A stretch of 64,000 nt of DNA, from NCBI RefSeq assembly GCF_022810405.1, contig NZ_JALGQE010000004.1, positions 62,001 through 126,000 on the forward strand, written 5' to 3'. Position 1 is the first letter of the stretch. Each line of letters opens with the position of its first letter. A program made the translations under genes and the position numbers. This document shows, piece by piece, positions 7,811-16,747 of this stretch. The notes under the pieces are model-generated. The model was not told where the DNA came from. It did no database searches and saw only the letters and a list, made by a program, of their open reading frames with translations. Origin of the DNA: Rhodococcus sp. ARC_M5 (lineage in GTDB: Bacteria > Actinomycetota > Actinomycetes > Mycobacteriales > Mycobacteriaceae).

Positions 7811-9334
7811 TCAGGAGTGGGCGACGGCCCGTGCGGGTTCCCGCGGCAGCTCGACGCGGCGCGGAACCATGGTGAAGTCGCCCTGTTCGACACCTCGGAG
7901 TTGGTTGACGTACTGGGTGGCGAAACCGGGGAACATGGTGGCGTTGAAGCCGTCCTCGGTGAGATACCAACTGCTGCAACCGGAATTCCAGGTCGTCTTC
8001 GCCAGTTTGCGCTGCATGTCCTCGTTGTAGGCATCCTGGACGTCCTGGCGTACGTCGGCACTGTGCAGATCTCCGTCGAGTACCAGAGAGATCGCCTCGA
8101 CGATGTAGTCGATCTGCGCCTCCATGTACACCAACGCCGAACTGTGCCCCGGACCGGAGTTGGGACCGAAGGTGAAGTACATGTTCGGATAGCCCGATAC
8201 CGCAATGCTCTTGTACGCCTTGGCTCCCGCGCTCCATTCGTCGGCCAGCACGCGGCTGTCGCGTCCGGTGATCGGAATGGGGGTCCCGGTGTTGGACACG
8301 TCGAACCCGGTGGCGAACACGATGGCGTCGAACTGATGCTCGATGCCTTCCACGGTTCGAATGCCCTTGGGCGAGAGCGTCGCGATCGGCCAGGTCACCA
8401 ACGTGCAGTTGGGCTTCTGTAGAGCCGGGTAGTAGTCGCTGGTCATCAACAGTCGTTTGCACCCGGCCCGGAACCGAGGTGTCAGCTGTCGCCGCAGCCA
8501 CGGATCACGAACCTGCTGACGCAGATGCGCCCGCCCGGCCAGTTCGACGATGCGCGTCAACGGGGTCTTCCACACGACACCGAGGGCAACGGACTCGTGC
8601 CCCCAGAACCACAGCGAACGCGCCAGGGTCTGCGTCTGCGGGTATCGAGCATAACGACGCTTGGTGCCTGCCTGCACCTTTCGATTCAGTCTGGGCAGCG
8701 TCCAACCCGGGGTACGTTGGAACACCTTGACCGTATCGGCGATCTTCACCAGTTCGGGCACGATCTGTACCGCGCTCGCCCCGGTTCCCACGACCGCGAC
8801 CTTCTTACCCTCGAAGTCGTAGTCGTGATCCCACCGAGCACTGTGGATCTTGTGCCCCTCGTAGGTGTCGATGCCGCGAATGTTGGGCAGGCTCGCATTG
8901 GCCAGTGGGCCCGACGCCATCACCACCGTGCGCGCCCGAACATCGGGACGCCCGTCGATGCTCACGTGCCAATGCCCGGCCGCCTCGTTCCAGATGATGT
9001 CGACGACATTGTGTCCGAATCGAATACGCGATTCTATGTCGAACTCACCCACCATCGTGTGGATGTAGTCGAGAATCTCACCGCTACCGGAGTAGGTGTG
9101 CGACCAGTTGGGATTGGGCGCGAAACTGTACGAATACAACCGCGAGGGTATGTCGCAGGCTGCGCCCGGGTACGTGTTGTCGCGCCAGGTTCCGCCGACG
9201 GCACTGCCGCGTTCGAGGATGGCGAAGTTCTCGATTCCACTGTTGCGCAGTCGGATAGCGGTACCGATTCCGGCGAATCCCGCACCGACGATCACCGCGT
9301 CGAGTACCCCTTCGCGCACGTCGAACTCGCTCAT
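7811..9334 (-). CDS. Baeyer-Villiger-type flavin monooxygenase
   Basis: 507 residues from ATG 9334. It has an N-terminal FAD Rossmann motif (VGAGFAGIGTAIRL), GGTWRDNTYPGAACD, a BVMO fingerprint variant YEGHKIHSARWD (Tyr replaces the usual Phe) and an NADPH Rossmann motif VGTGASAVQIVP. Such enzymes insert oxygen into ketones or aldehydes to give esters. It is the last of four tightly packed genes (hydrolase, SDR, diiron protein, BVMO) and its ATG overlaps the preceding stop by 4 bp. The set recalls the mycobacterial mymA locus. The substrate is unknown. Confidence 0.9.
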   Translation of the reverse strand: MSEFDVREGVLDAVIVGAGFAGIGTAIRLRNSGIENFAILERGSAVGGTWRDNTYPGAACDIPSRLYSYSFAPNPNWSHTYSGSGEILDYIHTMVGEFDIESRIRFGHNVVDIIWNEAAGHWHVSIDGRPDVRARTVVMASGPLANASLPNIRGIDTYEGHKIHSARWDHDYDFEGKKVAVVGTGASAVQIVPELVKIADTVKVFQRTPGWTLPRLNRKVQAGTKRRYARYPQTQTLARSLWFWGHESVALGVVWKTPLTRIVELAGRAHLRQQVRDPWLRRQLTPRFRAGCKRLLMTSDYYPALQKPNCTLVTWPIATLSPKGIRTVEGIEHQFDAIVFATGFDVSNTGTPIPITGRDSRVLADEWSAGAKAYKSIAVSGYPNMYFTFGPNSGPGHSSALVYMEAQIDYIVEAISLVLDGDLHSADVRQDVQDAYNEDMQRKLAKTTWNSGCSSWYLTEDGFNATMFPGFATQYVNQLRGVEQGDFTMVPRRVELPREPARAVAHS

Positions 9335-10251
9335 GCGACGGGCTCGTAGGTCAGTTCCTTGGCCCAGGTGGGTTCGGAATTGAGAGTCTTGGCCGGGTAC
9401 CGGCGAGTGAGCCTCACCAGGCCGTCCGCAAGGCGATGGTATGGGTGCTTGCGGTTGATGACGATACTGCTGTGCCACTGCACGAATCGATACATCGGCA
9501 CGCGGAGCGCCTCGGGGCTACGCTCCCCCACACTGCGGAATCGCTTCATCGCGGTGTAGAGCCGTTCCTCGTCGACACCCATCTCGACGATGTTGTCGCG
9601 CATCTTGTTCAGCAGCGGGATGTAACGCAGCAATCCGACGATGAGGGCCGGGTTCATCCAAGCCCCGATGGTCTCGACCACCAGCTTGCGCATCCGGGAA
9701 TGCCCGAGCAATTCGATGACCGCGAAATCGACCGCCAGATGGCGAGATTCGTCGGAGTTGATCTTCTTGAACACTGCCTGACACACCGGATCGTCGATCT
9801 CGTCCATGATGAACTTCACGAGCGCGCCGTCCAGCGCCACCTCGAGCATCGGGATGACGGTGCCCAGCACGGTCAGGGAGAGCCCGTCGGAATGCTTGTC
9901 GAGCCAGTCGATGACGAGCTTGACGTTGATGTTCGGCTCGGGCATCTCGTCGCCGTCGAGCATGCCCCAACGCCGCATGAGCGCAAGCTCGGCATTGGCG
10001 TGCTTCTGCTCCTCGGCGTGGAAGTAGCGATAGATCTCGGCCAGCGTCTCGTTCGGAGCCTTGAGCGCCATCGCCGCGAAGCCCCGAGCGCCCACATTCT
10101 CGATCCACATCAGATCGGACATGAAAGGCTTGAGTTTGGCGTGCAGCTCGGGGCTGATGGTCTCGGCACCCGGCCCGTCCCAATCGATGTCCGCCAATGC
10201 CCACTGACGGTCCTTGATCTTGGTCAACATGTCTTCGAAATCCATTGCCAT
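9331..10251 (-). CDS. Ferritin-like diiron protein
   Basis: 306 residues, helical. Two EXXH-like iron-ligand motifs are spaced as in ferritin-like diiron proteins: AEEQKH near residue 80 and DESRH near residue 170. Similar proteins occur in mycobacteria and may be oxygenases or desaturase-like enzymes. The gene starts 1 bp after the SDR stop and overlaps the BVMO start by 4 bp, so it is translationally embedded in the oxidation operon. A divergent ferredoxin-type reductase could supply electrons. The reaction is unknown. Confidence 0.75.
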   Translation of the reverse strand: MAMDFEDMLTKIKDRQWALADIDWDGPGAETISPELHAKLKPFMSDLMWIENVGARGFAAMALKAPNETLAEIYRYFHAEEQKHANAELALMRRWGMLDGDEMPEPNINVKLVIDWLDKHSDGLSLTVLGTVIPMLEVALDGALVKFIMDEIDDPVCQAVFKKINSDESRHLAVDFAVIELLGHSRMRKLVVETIGAWMNPALIVGLLRYIPLLNKMRDNIVEMGVDEERLYTAMKRFRSVGERSPEALRVPMYRFVQWHSSIVINRKHPYHRLADGLVRLTRRYPAKTLNSEPTWAKELTYEPVA

Positions 10252-10252
10252 G

Positions 10253-11131
10253 TCAGGCTCCTGTAGTTGTCGAGGTAAGGGATTGGTCTTTCGCCGGCTG
10301 CTGCTCGGCGGGCATCACACGGTTGAGCAACCCGAGAAAACGCACGTACACGGCGGGTAGCAGTCTCTTGAACCGCCAGACGGCTTTGGCGTCGAACTGG
10401 GGTACGACGTAGAGCCGGCCCCGGTCGAAGGCATCGAGCGTTCGGGCAGCGATCTTGTCGGGCGAACGCCCGGTCCAGCGCATCGCGAACTCGGCCAGCC
10501 GGGACGAACTCGCGGTGATCCGGCCGTCGACGGCAACGTTGGTCTTGACGAACGTGGGGCACAGAACCGACACCCGCACACCGGTACCCGAGAATTCCGC
10601 CGCCATCGTTTCCGACAGGCTCATCACTGCGGCCTTGCCGACGTTGTACGGACCCATCAGCGGCGCAGCAGCGAAGCCGGCGGCGGACGCGACGTTGATG
10701 ATCCCGCCCTCCCCGGCGGCCCGAAGCCCAGGCGTGAACACCTCGCACCCGTGGATCACGCCCCAGAGGTTGATTCCCAAGGCCCAGTTCCAGTCCTCGA
10801 AACCGACGTTGCCGACGGGCTTTCCGCCGATGCCGACGCCTGCGTTGTTGATGAGCACCGTGGTGGGTCCGTCGAATTCGATGCCGGCACGCAGCGCCAG
10901 TTCTTCGACGTTCTCCCGTATCGAGACATCGCATTCGACGGCGTATCCGGTCGCGCCCAGTGCCTGCACCATCGCCACCGTCTCCTGCGCCCTCGGTAGC
11001 GAGATGTCGGCACACATGACGACGCCTCCACGTCGAGCCAGTTCGAGTGCGAACGCCCGCCCGATGCCGCTGCCTGCACCGGTCACTACCGCTCTCGACC
11101 CGTACGAGGGTTTTCCGGCCTTGGTTCTCAT
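10253..11131 (-). CDS. Short-chain dehydrogenase/reductase
   Basis: 292 residues. NAD(P)-binding TGAGSGIGRA is at the N terminus, followed by NNAGVG and the catalytic Ser...Tyr-X3-Lys set (SAAGFAAAP then YNVGKAA). Classical SDR fold with a C-terminal extension. It probably interconverts an alcohol and the ketone or aldehyde used or made by the neighbouring BVMO and hydrolase. The start overlaps the hydrolase stop by one base (TGATG). Confidence 0.88.
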   Translation of the reverse strand: MRTKAGKPSYGSRAVVTGAGSGIGRAFALELARRGGVVMCADISLPRAQETVAMVQALGATGYAVECDVSIRENVEELALRAGIEFDGPTTVLINNAGVGIGGKPVGNVGFEDWNWALGINLWGVIHGCEVFTPGLRAAGEGGIINVASAAGFAAAPLMGPYNVGKAAVMSLSETMAAEFSGTGVRVSVLCPTFVKTNVAVDGRITASSSRLAEFAMRWTGRSPDKIAARTLDAFDRGRLYVVPQFDAKAVWRFKRLLPAVYVRFLGLLNRVMPAEQQPAKDQSLTSTTTGA

Positions 11132-12135
11132 CAGCTCACCTGTTCCTTCGAATCATCCTGTACAACTTGGCTGTCGAGCGCATAGCCGATGAACTCGGCT
11201 GCATGCTCGAGTGCATGCTCGGCCTCGGGTATCAACCTCGGGAGAGCTTGGAACACGTGCATCTGATCGGGCCAGATTTCGAGTTCGCTCTCTCCGCCGG
11301 CCGCGTCGATCATGGAGTGCAGGTGTCGCGCATCGCCCCGGAGCATCTCGGCTCCGCCCACCTGGATCAGCGTCGATGGAAGCTCCCGCACACGTCCGAG
11401 ATCGAGCCGGAGACGCGGGAGATTCGCATCGTGGCCGTCGGTGTACAGCGAGACCAGTCCTCGCGCTGCCTTCGCCGAGATCATCGGATCCTTGCGCGTG
11501 CGTTCCATCCGCGCAGAGAGCTCGAAGTCGAGGTCGATCAACGGCGAGAACAGCACCATCGCTCCCGGTTGCGGCGTCCCGGTTCGGTCGTTCTCGATGA
11601 TCAGGTCGGCGGCCAGGTGGCCGCCGGCAGAGTCCCCGGCGATGACGATGCTCGATGCGTCGTACCCCTGGCCGAGCAGCCAGCGGTACGCGGCTTCGAG
11701 GTCGTCGGCCGCGGCGGGGAACGGGTGTTCCGGGGCCAGCCGGTAGTCCACCGTGAACACCGGCAGACTCGTCGACCTGGACAACCTCGCGGTCAGACCA
11801 CGATGTGTACGCGCCGAGCAGATCACGTAGGCGCTGCCGTGGATGTAGAGGATCACGCGTGGCCCCGGGGACACGCCGGGTGCTCGCACCCACTCGCCGC
11901 GCACCGGGCCGTCGGCCACCAGGTCCACTGTCGTTCCCTTCGGGACCGGACCGAACAGGTTCATCGAGGTGGCGACGAGGCGTCGGGAGAACTCGATGCC
12001 GCCGCGGGAGGTCGGGAGCATGTTCGTGATGGGACGCAGCATCAGCCGAGTCATCAAGGCAGCCAGACGGGTTCGACGACTCCCGGCACTGAATGCACCG
12101 TGCGGCAGGTAGTCGTCCTTGGTGGTCGAAGTCAC
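11131..12135 (-). CDS. Alpha/beta hydrolase, HSL/LipR-like
   Basis: 334 residues. Hormone-sensitive-lipase family features: an oxyanion motif HGSAYV (variant of HGG), YRLAPEHPFPAA, and nucleophile elbow GDSAGGHLA; a late DQMHVF carries the likely catalytic histidine. It probably hydrolyses a carboxylic ester, fitting the ester product of the operon's BVMO, as with lipR beside mymA. It is the first gene of the four-gene operon; a 16-bp palindrome lies 24 bp upstream of its start. Confidence 0.88.
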   Translation of the reverse strand: MTSTTKDDYLPHGAFSAGSRRTRLAALMTRLMLRPITNMLPTSRGGIEFSRRLVATSMNLFGPVPKGTTVDLVADGPVRGEWVRAPGVSPGPRVILYIHGSAYVICSARTHRGLTARLSRSTSLPVFTVDYRLAPEHPFPAAADDLEAAYRWLLGQGYDASSIVIAGDSAGGHLAADLIIENDRTGTPQPGAMVLFSPLIDLDFELSARMERTRKDPMISAKAARGLVSLYTDGHDANLPRLRLDLGRVRELPSTLIQVGGAEMLRGDARHLHSMIDAAGGESELEIWPDQMHVFQALPRLIPEAEHALEHAAEFIGYALDSQVVQDDSKEQVS

Positions 12136-12158
12136 CTCGTCACCTTCACCTGCTATTC

Positions 12159-12174
12159 GCCATTTGTCAATGGC
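12159..12174. promoter_or_regulatory. Palindromic operator, copy 1 (TetR-type)
   Basis: GCCATTTGTCAATGGC is an inverted repeat with 6-bp arms. It lies between the divergent hydrolase operon and the reductase gene. A nearly identical 16-mer occurs at 16481-16496 in front of the second BVMO operon, which encodes a TetR regulator. Shared site, spacing and context argue for a common repressor; binding is inferred. Confidence 0.7.
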
Positions 12175-12241
12175 CTATTAATTAGTGGCAAAGTGTGTAA
12201 CAGTGACGACCAGCACCATGAGCGCAAAGGAGCGAGCACAC

Positions 12242-13336
12242 GTGACGATGTTCAGGAGCGCACCATCGGCGGACCCCGATACGTCTGCCACCGGTCCCGA
12301 GGACAGGATCTTCGAGTTGGAGATCGCCGAGGTGACCCACGAAACCGAGGATGCGGTCTCCCTCGGATTCGCGGTCCCCGAGCATCGAGAAGCTCAGTTT
12401 CGGTACGAGCCGGGGCAATTTCTCACCCTGGAGATTCCCTGCGCCGACGGCGGCTCGGTGGCTCGCTGCTACTCCTTCTCCAGCTCCCCGGCACGGGACC
12501 CGTTCCCCACCGTGACCGTCAAGCGAATCCACGACGGCCTTGCATCACACTGGTTGCACGACAACGCTGTTCGTGGGATGCGACTCAAAGCGCTGAAACC
12601 GTCGGGCATGTTCGGACCCGAGAGCTGGGACGTGGATTTCGTCCTCATGGCCGCCGGCAGCGGCATCACCCCGATCATGTCGATCATCAAAACCGCTCTG
12701 TTGCGGCACGACAATCGGATCACCCTCGTCTACGCCAACCAGAGCCGCGACTCGGTGATTTTCGGAGAGCAACTGACCGAACTGCAGTCTCGTTTTCCCG
12801 ATCGTCTCGACGTTCACCACTGGTACACCTCGGACTCGGGGCTACCCACCGCTGCCGGACTGGCCTCGCTGGATGCACCAGTTCCGGCCGAGTGCGAGGC
12901 CTTCCTGTGCGGCCCTCCGCAGTACATGAACGTTGCCGAGGAGTGGCTCGCCCGCACCGGTACGACGGCGCGCAGAACACATCGAGAGGTGTTCTCCTCC
13001 TTCGACGCCAATCCGTTCCGGGCCGGCGACGCGCAGGCGTCCGAGGAACCGGATGCGAACTCCGTCACCGCTCAGGTCGAGATCGACGGAATGGAGACCG
13101 AGTTCGCCTGGAATGCGGCCACCAAACTGCTCGACAGGCTCCTCGAGTTGGGTCTCGACGCGCCGTACGTGTGCCGCGAAGGAACCTGCGGCGGTTGCGC
13201 GTACACGCTCACCGAAGGCGCCGTGACGATGCTCGCGAACGAGACTCTCGACGAGCACGAACTGAAGCACGGCGTCCGATTGGCCTGCCAGTCCGTGCCC
13301 GATTCGACGGCAATTCGGGCGGTGTTCGACCGCTGA
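12242..13336 (+). CDS. Ferredoxin-type oxygenase reductase (FAD, NAD, 2Fe-2S)
   Basis: 364 residues from GTG 12242, chosen for the AAAGGAG ribosome site 9 nt upstream; ATG 12248 is an alternative. Domains in order: FAD-binding (RCYSFSSSP), NAD-binding (AAGSGITPIMSI), and a C-terminal plant-type 2Fe-2S domain (CREGTCGGCAYTL then a late LACQ cysteine). This layout matches KshB/HmpD-like reductases that pass electrons from NAD(P)H to oxygenases. It is divergent from the diiron/BVMO operon and shares its palindromic control region, so a diiron oxygenase partner is likely. Confidence 0.88.
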   Translation: MTMFRSAPSADPDTSATGPEDRIFELEIAEVTHETEDAVSLGFAVPEHREAQFRYEPGQFLTLEIPCADGGSVARCYSFSSSPARDPFPTVTVKRIHDGLASHWLHDNAVRGMRLKALKPSGMFGPESWDVDFVLMAAGSGITPIMSIIKTALLRHDNRITLVYANQSRDSVIFGEQLTELQSRFPDRLDVHHWYTSDSGLPTAAGLASLDAPVPAECEAFLCGPPQYMNVAEEWLARTGTTARRTHREVFSSFDANPFRAGDAQASEEPDANSVTAQVEIDGMETEFAWNAATKLLDRLLELGLDAPYVCREGTCGGCAYTLTEGAVTMLANETLDEHELKHGVRLACQSVPDSTAIRAVFDR

Positions 13337-13352
13337 TGCGGGAGGAGGACGC

Positions 13353-14030
13353 TCAGTCCCCTAGCGTCAACGGGTGAGGCTGCGACGTGAAGGTCGCGGC
13401 CGATCCCGCAGCGCGCGCTATGCCCGCGATTCCGCCCCAGACCATCATGGTGAGGTAGTCGACGAGTTCGTCGGCCGTCATGGTTCGATCGAAGATCCAC
13501 CAGTGTGATGCCAACCGGACCGCACCGATCATGGCGAAAGCGATGGGCATCGAGCCGGCTGTGGAGAACTCGCGCTCTCGAAATCTGTCGGCGATGACCG
13601 TCGCCAGCAGGTCTGCGATCAGATCCTCCGCCGCAGTGATGATGTCCTGATTGCCGCTGACTGCGCTGTTGGCGTGGACATAGATGTAGATATCGGGATC
13701 GGTGGCCACCGTCGTGACGTAGGCACTGATCACCGCACGGGTGAGGTGGTACTCGTCGTGGTCCTCGGAGATCGCGTCCTGGATCCGCGGCACCAGTGCA
13801 GTCTCGACGTATCGAGCCATCGCAGCGTCGGCGAGACCCTTTTTGTCCGCGAAGTGTTTGTACAGAACGGTTTTCGAGACGCCGTTCGCTGCCGCGATGG
13901 CATCCATACCCACGTCGTGTCCGTGCTCACGAATCGCTGTCAGCGTTCGATCGAGCAGTTCACGTCGCCGGGTGATTCTGTGATCGCGCCACCGGTCGCT
14001 TCGCCCGTCCACCTTGACCACCGCGCTCAT
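13353..14030 (-). CDS. TetR-family regulator of the BVMO operons
   Basis: 225 residues. The N-terminal helix-turn-helix reads MDAIAAANGVSKTVLYKHFADKKGL, typical of TetR. It is the last gene of a BVMO-hydrolase-TetR operon with ATGA overlaps. The 16-bp palindromes at 12159 and 16481 are its most likely operators, making it autoregulatory and giving it control of the neighbouring operon. The effector is unknown, perhaps a ketone or ester. Confidence 0.87.
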   Translation of the reverse strand: MSAVVKVDGRSDRWRDHRITRRRELLDRTLTAIREHGHDVGMDAIAAANGVSKTVLYKHFADKKGLADAAMARYVETALVPRIQDAISEDHDEYHLTRAVISAYVTTVATDPDIYIYVHANSAVSGNQDIITAAEDLIADLLATVIADRFREREFSTAGSMPIAFAMIGAVRLASHWWIFDRTMTADELVDYLTMMVWGGIAGIARAAGSAATFTSQPHPLTLGD

Positions 14031-14848
14031 GCCGACTGCGGTACCGCTCGTGATCCCCTCAGCAGAATCGACGCCACCAGCTCGGGATCGTCCGACATCG
14101 GCACGTGCCCGAGCCCCGGGTACGTCGTCACGTCGGCCTGCGGAAAGGTTCGACGCACGAGCGGTGCCTGATAGACCGGCAGAACCAAGTCACGACGGCC
14201 CCACGCGACGGTGACGGGAACGGTCTCGTCGACCGGAATACTGAAGCGCGGCACTGCATTACCGGCCGCATCGATCGCTCGGTTGGTGGTGATGCTGAGT
14301 GCGTCGATCGTCGCCGTTGCCGCGGGAACTCGCCACGGCTTGGCGTAGAACACACCGTTGGCGATCGTGCGTCCGACGACCGAACGCATGACGGTGGGGG
14401 CAATCGGGGCGATGACTCGCGACAAGGCCCGCAGCAAACGAAACACCAGCAGCGCTCTTGTCTGATCCCAGTGGCCGCGGAAGAAGCCGGCCGGCGAGAG
14501 CGCGGTCGCCGAGGCGACCGACCCGCGGGCGGCGAGTTCCATTGCGAAGTATCCTCCCAACGAATTACCTGCCACGTGCGGCTTCTCGCCGTCCACCGCC
14601 ACGTACTGAAGGAAGCGCTCGAGCTCGGCCACGATCCACGGCCCCAGATCGAATTCCTCCGTGGGCAAGTCCGGTGACGCGCCGTGGCCGGGCAGGTCCA
14701 CCGTCACCACTCGTCGATGCCGTGCCAATGTCTCGACGACGCTGTCCCACGCATGTTGCCGATGGACGATGCCGTGAATGAGCACCAATGTAGGACCCTC
14801 ACCCCGGATCGTGTGCGCGAGGGTCTGGCCATCGATGTCCGAAGTCAC
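14027..14848 (-). CDS. Alpha/beta hydrolase
   Basis: 273 residues from GTG 14848, which overlaps the BVMO stop by the GTGA junction; the open frame upstream is a shadow inside the BVMO gene. Motifs: HGIVHRQHAW (oxyanion region), DLPGHGASPD, nucleophile elbow GNSLGG and a C-terminal GLGHVPMSDDP histidine. It probably hydrolyses the ester made by the partner BVMO. The stop overlaps the TetR start by ATGA. Confidence 0.87.
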   Translation of the reverse strand: MTSDIDGQTLAHTIRGEGPTLVLIHGIVHRQHAWDSVVETLARHRRVVTVDLPGHGASPDLPTEEFDLGPWIVAELERFLQYVAVDGEKPHVAGNSLGGYFAMELAARGSVASATALSPAGFFRGHWDQTRALLVFRLLRALSRVIAPIAPTVMRSVVGRTIANGVFYAKPWRVPAATATIDALSITTNRAIDAAGNAVPRFSIPVDETVPVTVAWGRRDLVLPVYQAPLVRRTFPQADVTTYPGLGHVPMSDDPELVASILLRGSRAVPQSA

Positions 14849-16431
14849 TGCATACCAATCTTTCTCGGATGAATGCGGTACACGTTCGCCGTTCCAGCCA
14901 CCCTCGAGTGCGCCGCACGGCCGAACGTCATCGATTCCGTCAGATCGTCGAACCGTGCGTCGATTCTGTCCAGAATGTAGTTCTGGCGCACCGACCACGG
15001 GCGTTCGGTCCCCGATTTGGGCAACTCGTTCAGGGAACGCGTGACGTATCCGGCGGCCAGATCGACGACCGGACGAGAGTCCACGGCCTTGCCCCGCCGG
15101 TCCGGGATCGCATGGGTGTAGCCGTGAGAGCGCATGTACACCAACAGCTTTGCTACTGCCTGCGCCGTCATGTCGGCCTTGAGCGTCCACGATGCATTCG
15201 TGTACCCGATGGACCAGGCAACGTTGGGTACGTCCTCGAGCATGTGGCCCTTGTAGACGAACTTGTCGTGCACTTCGAGCCGCTCACCGTCCAGCGAGAG
15301 CTCGATACCGCCGAACGCCTGCAGGTTCAATCCCGTTGCGGTGACGATGATGTCGGCCGGAATCTCGTCGCCCGATTCCAACCTGATCCCGTCCGCGGTG
15401 ATCTCGGCTATCCGGTCGGTCACCACAGTCGCTCGACCGCTGCGAATGGCCTTGAAGAGATCGCCGTCGGGCACGACGCACAGCCGCTGGTCCCACGGGG
15501 CATACGTCGGCTCGAAGTGCTTGTCGACGTCGTATCCACGCGGGAGCTGCGCCTTCGTCATCGCACGGAACACCCTGCGGGCCGTCTTCGGCGCGCGTCG
15601 ACACAACTGATACGAGCCGACCATCAACAGTGCATTGCGCCACCGCAGTGCACTGTGCGCCAGGGAGTCCGGCAGTACACGCTGAGTGAGCGTGGTGAAC
15701 GGATCGGTCATCGGTAGTGATGCGATATAGGTCGGTGAACGCTGCAGCATCGTCACCGACGCGGCGTCGGCCGCAAGCGTCGGCACCAATGTGATCGCGG
15801 TTGCGCCGCTCCCGATCACGACGACCCGCTTGCCGGAGTGGTCGAGATCCTCGGGCCACTGCTGCGGGTGCACCACCTGTCCCGTGAACTTCTCCACCCC
15901 GGGGAAGTCGGGGGTGTACCCACCCGAATAGTCGAAGTAGCCGGTGCACAGGAACACGAATCGGCTGCGGTAGGTGGTGGGTACACCGTTCGTCAGGGCG
16001 TCGACCGTCCACAGGTCCGTCGAGGAGTCCCAATTCGCCGCCGTGACCATGGTCGAGAAATGCGTGTGCTCGTCGATTCCGTTCGCACAGGCGGTATCGA
16101 CGATGTAGTTGCGGATGTCTTCGCCATGAGCCAGCAGAGTGTCCCCTCGCCACGGCGTGTGCGGGAACGCGAACGTGAAGATATCGCTGTCCGACCGAAT
16201 GCCGGGGTATCGGAACAGATCCCAGGTACCCCCGGCTCGCTCGCGGCCTTCGAGGATTGCGTAGCTGAGCTCCGGTGCCATCTGCTGCAGGCGATATGCC
16301 GCTCCGACGCCCGATATGCCGGCACCGATGATGAGAACGTCCTGAAAGTTGTCATCGATCGAACTGTCGACCTCGGGCCATCGACTTGGATTTGCCGTCA
16401 CGTCATCCCTCACTGTCTTGCCGCACGCCAT
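14845..16431 (-). CDS. Baeyer-Villiger monooxygenase
   Basis: 528 residues from ATG 16431. GTG 16401 is an alternative start with a better GAGGGA ribosome site and would give 518. FAD Rossmann GAGISGVGAAYRL, GGTWDLFRYPGIRSDSD, the BVMO fingerprint FTGQVVHPQQWP and NADPH Rossmann GSGATAITLVP are all intact. It should convert a ketone to an ester using NADPH and oxygen. It is the first gene of a three-gene operon with a hydrolase and TetR; the 16-bp palindrome lies about 50 bp upstream. Confidence 0.9.
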   Translation of the reverse strand: MACGKTVRDDVTANPSRWPEVDSSIDDNFQDVLIIGAGISGVGAAYRLQQMAPELSYAILEGRERAGGTWDLFRYPGIRSDSDIFTFAFPHTPWRGDTLLAHGEDIRNYIVDTACANGIDEHTHFSTMVTAANWDSSTDLWTVDALTNGVPTTYRSRFVFLCTGYFDYSGGYTPDFPGVEKFTGQVVHPQQWPEDLDHSGKRVVVIGSGATAITLVPTLAADAASVTMLQRSPTYIASLPMTDPFTTLTQRVLPDSLAHSALRWRNALLMVGSYQLCRRAPKTARRVFRAMTKAQLPRGYDVDKHFEPTYAPWDQRLCVVPDGDLFKAIRSGRATVVTDRIAEITADGIRLESGDEIPADIIVTATGLNLQAFGGIELSLDGERLEVHDKFVYKGHMLEDVPNVAWSIGYTNASWTLKADMTAQAVAKLLVYMRSHGYTHAIPDRRGKAVDSRPVVDLAAGYVTRSLNELPKSGTERPWSVRQNYILDRIDARFDDLTESMTFGRAAHSRVAGTANVYRIHPRKIGMQ

Positions 16432-16480
16432 CGCGGTTCCGCACTCGAGTCACGACACCGCGACCTACATCAAATAATGT

Positions 16481-16496
16481 GCCATTGACCAATGGC
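16481..16496. promoter_or_regulatory. Palindromic operator, copy 2 (TetR-type)
   Basis: GCCATTGACCAATGGC is an inverted repeat with perfect 7-bp arms around AC. It differs from copy 1 at 12159 only in the centre. It lies upstream of the BVMO-hydrolase-TetR operon and also upstream of a tiny plus-strand reading-frame pair. Binding by the TetR protein at 13353-14030 is inferred. Confidence 0.7.
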
Positions 16497-16541
16497 GATG
16501 TCAATGCCAGGCTCAGGAATACGAACTACAGAAGGATATCC

Positions 16542-16601
16542 ATGAAGCGCACACGACCCCTTGCCCTCACTCCGACGACGGCCCGAATCGGGCTCCGATG
16601 A
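16542..16601 (+). CDS. Possible 19-residue leader peptide
   Basis: A 19-codon frame preceded by a well-placed AGAAGGA ribosome site 6 nt before ATG. It is basic at the N terminus and otherwise unremarkable. Its stop overlaps the ATG of a 49-codon frame (ATGA), which suggests coupled translation. It diverges from the second BVMO operon and shares the palindromic operator. No family recognised; it may be a leader peptide or chance. Confidence 0.3.
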   Translation: MKRTRPLALTPTTARIGLR

Positions 16602-16747
16602 CTCCGCTGGTGGTCACAGCCGTCGCCGCGCTGGCACTGGCCCTTCTCACCGCCAACGGCTCGGGTCTCGATTTCGACCGACGCTCACTCGCAGGCGCAT
16701 ACCGATCGACCCGCCCTCGTTCGACGCGCTCCCGATGGCATCGATAG
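16598..16747 (+). CDS. Possible 49-residue membrane peptide
   Basis: A 49-codon frame starting within the stop of the 19-codon frame. The first 18 residues are a hydrophobic helix rich in Ala, Leu and Val; the remainder is strongly basic (RSTRPRSTRSRWHR at the end). This could be a small membrane protein expressed with the BVMO system. No homologue is recognised and codon use is Arg-heavy, so the call is tentative. Confidence 0.3.
   Translation: MTPLVVTAVAALALALLTANGSGLDFDRRSLAGAYRSTRPRSTRSRWHR

Noticed and set aside
7811-9478. BVMO with a 48-residue N-terminal extension
   Set aside because: The extension overlaps the diiron gene and precedes the Rossmann fold; ATG 9334 overlaps the upstream stop by 4 bp.
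11047-13377. 776-residue plus-strand frame across the hydrolase and reductase genes
   Set aside because: It is out of frame with the reductase and antisense to the hydrolase; Arg/His-rich shadow sequence.
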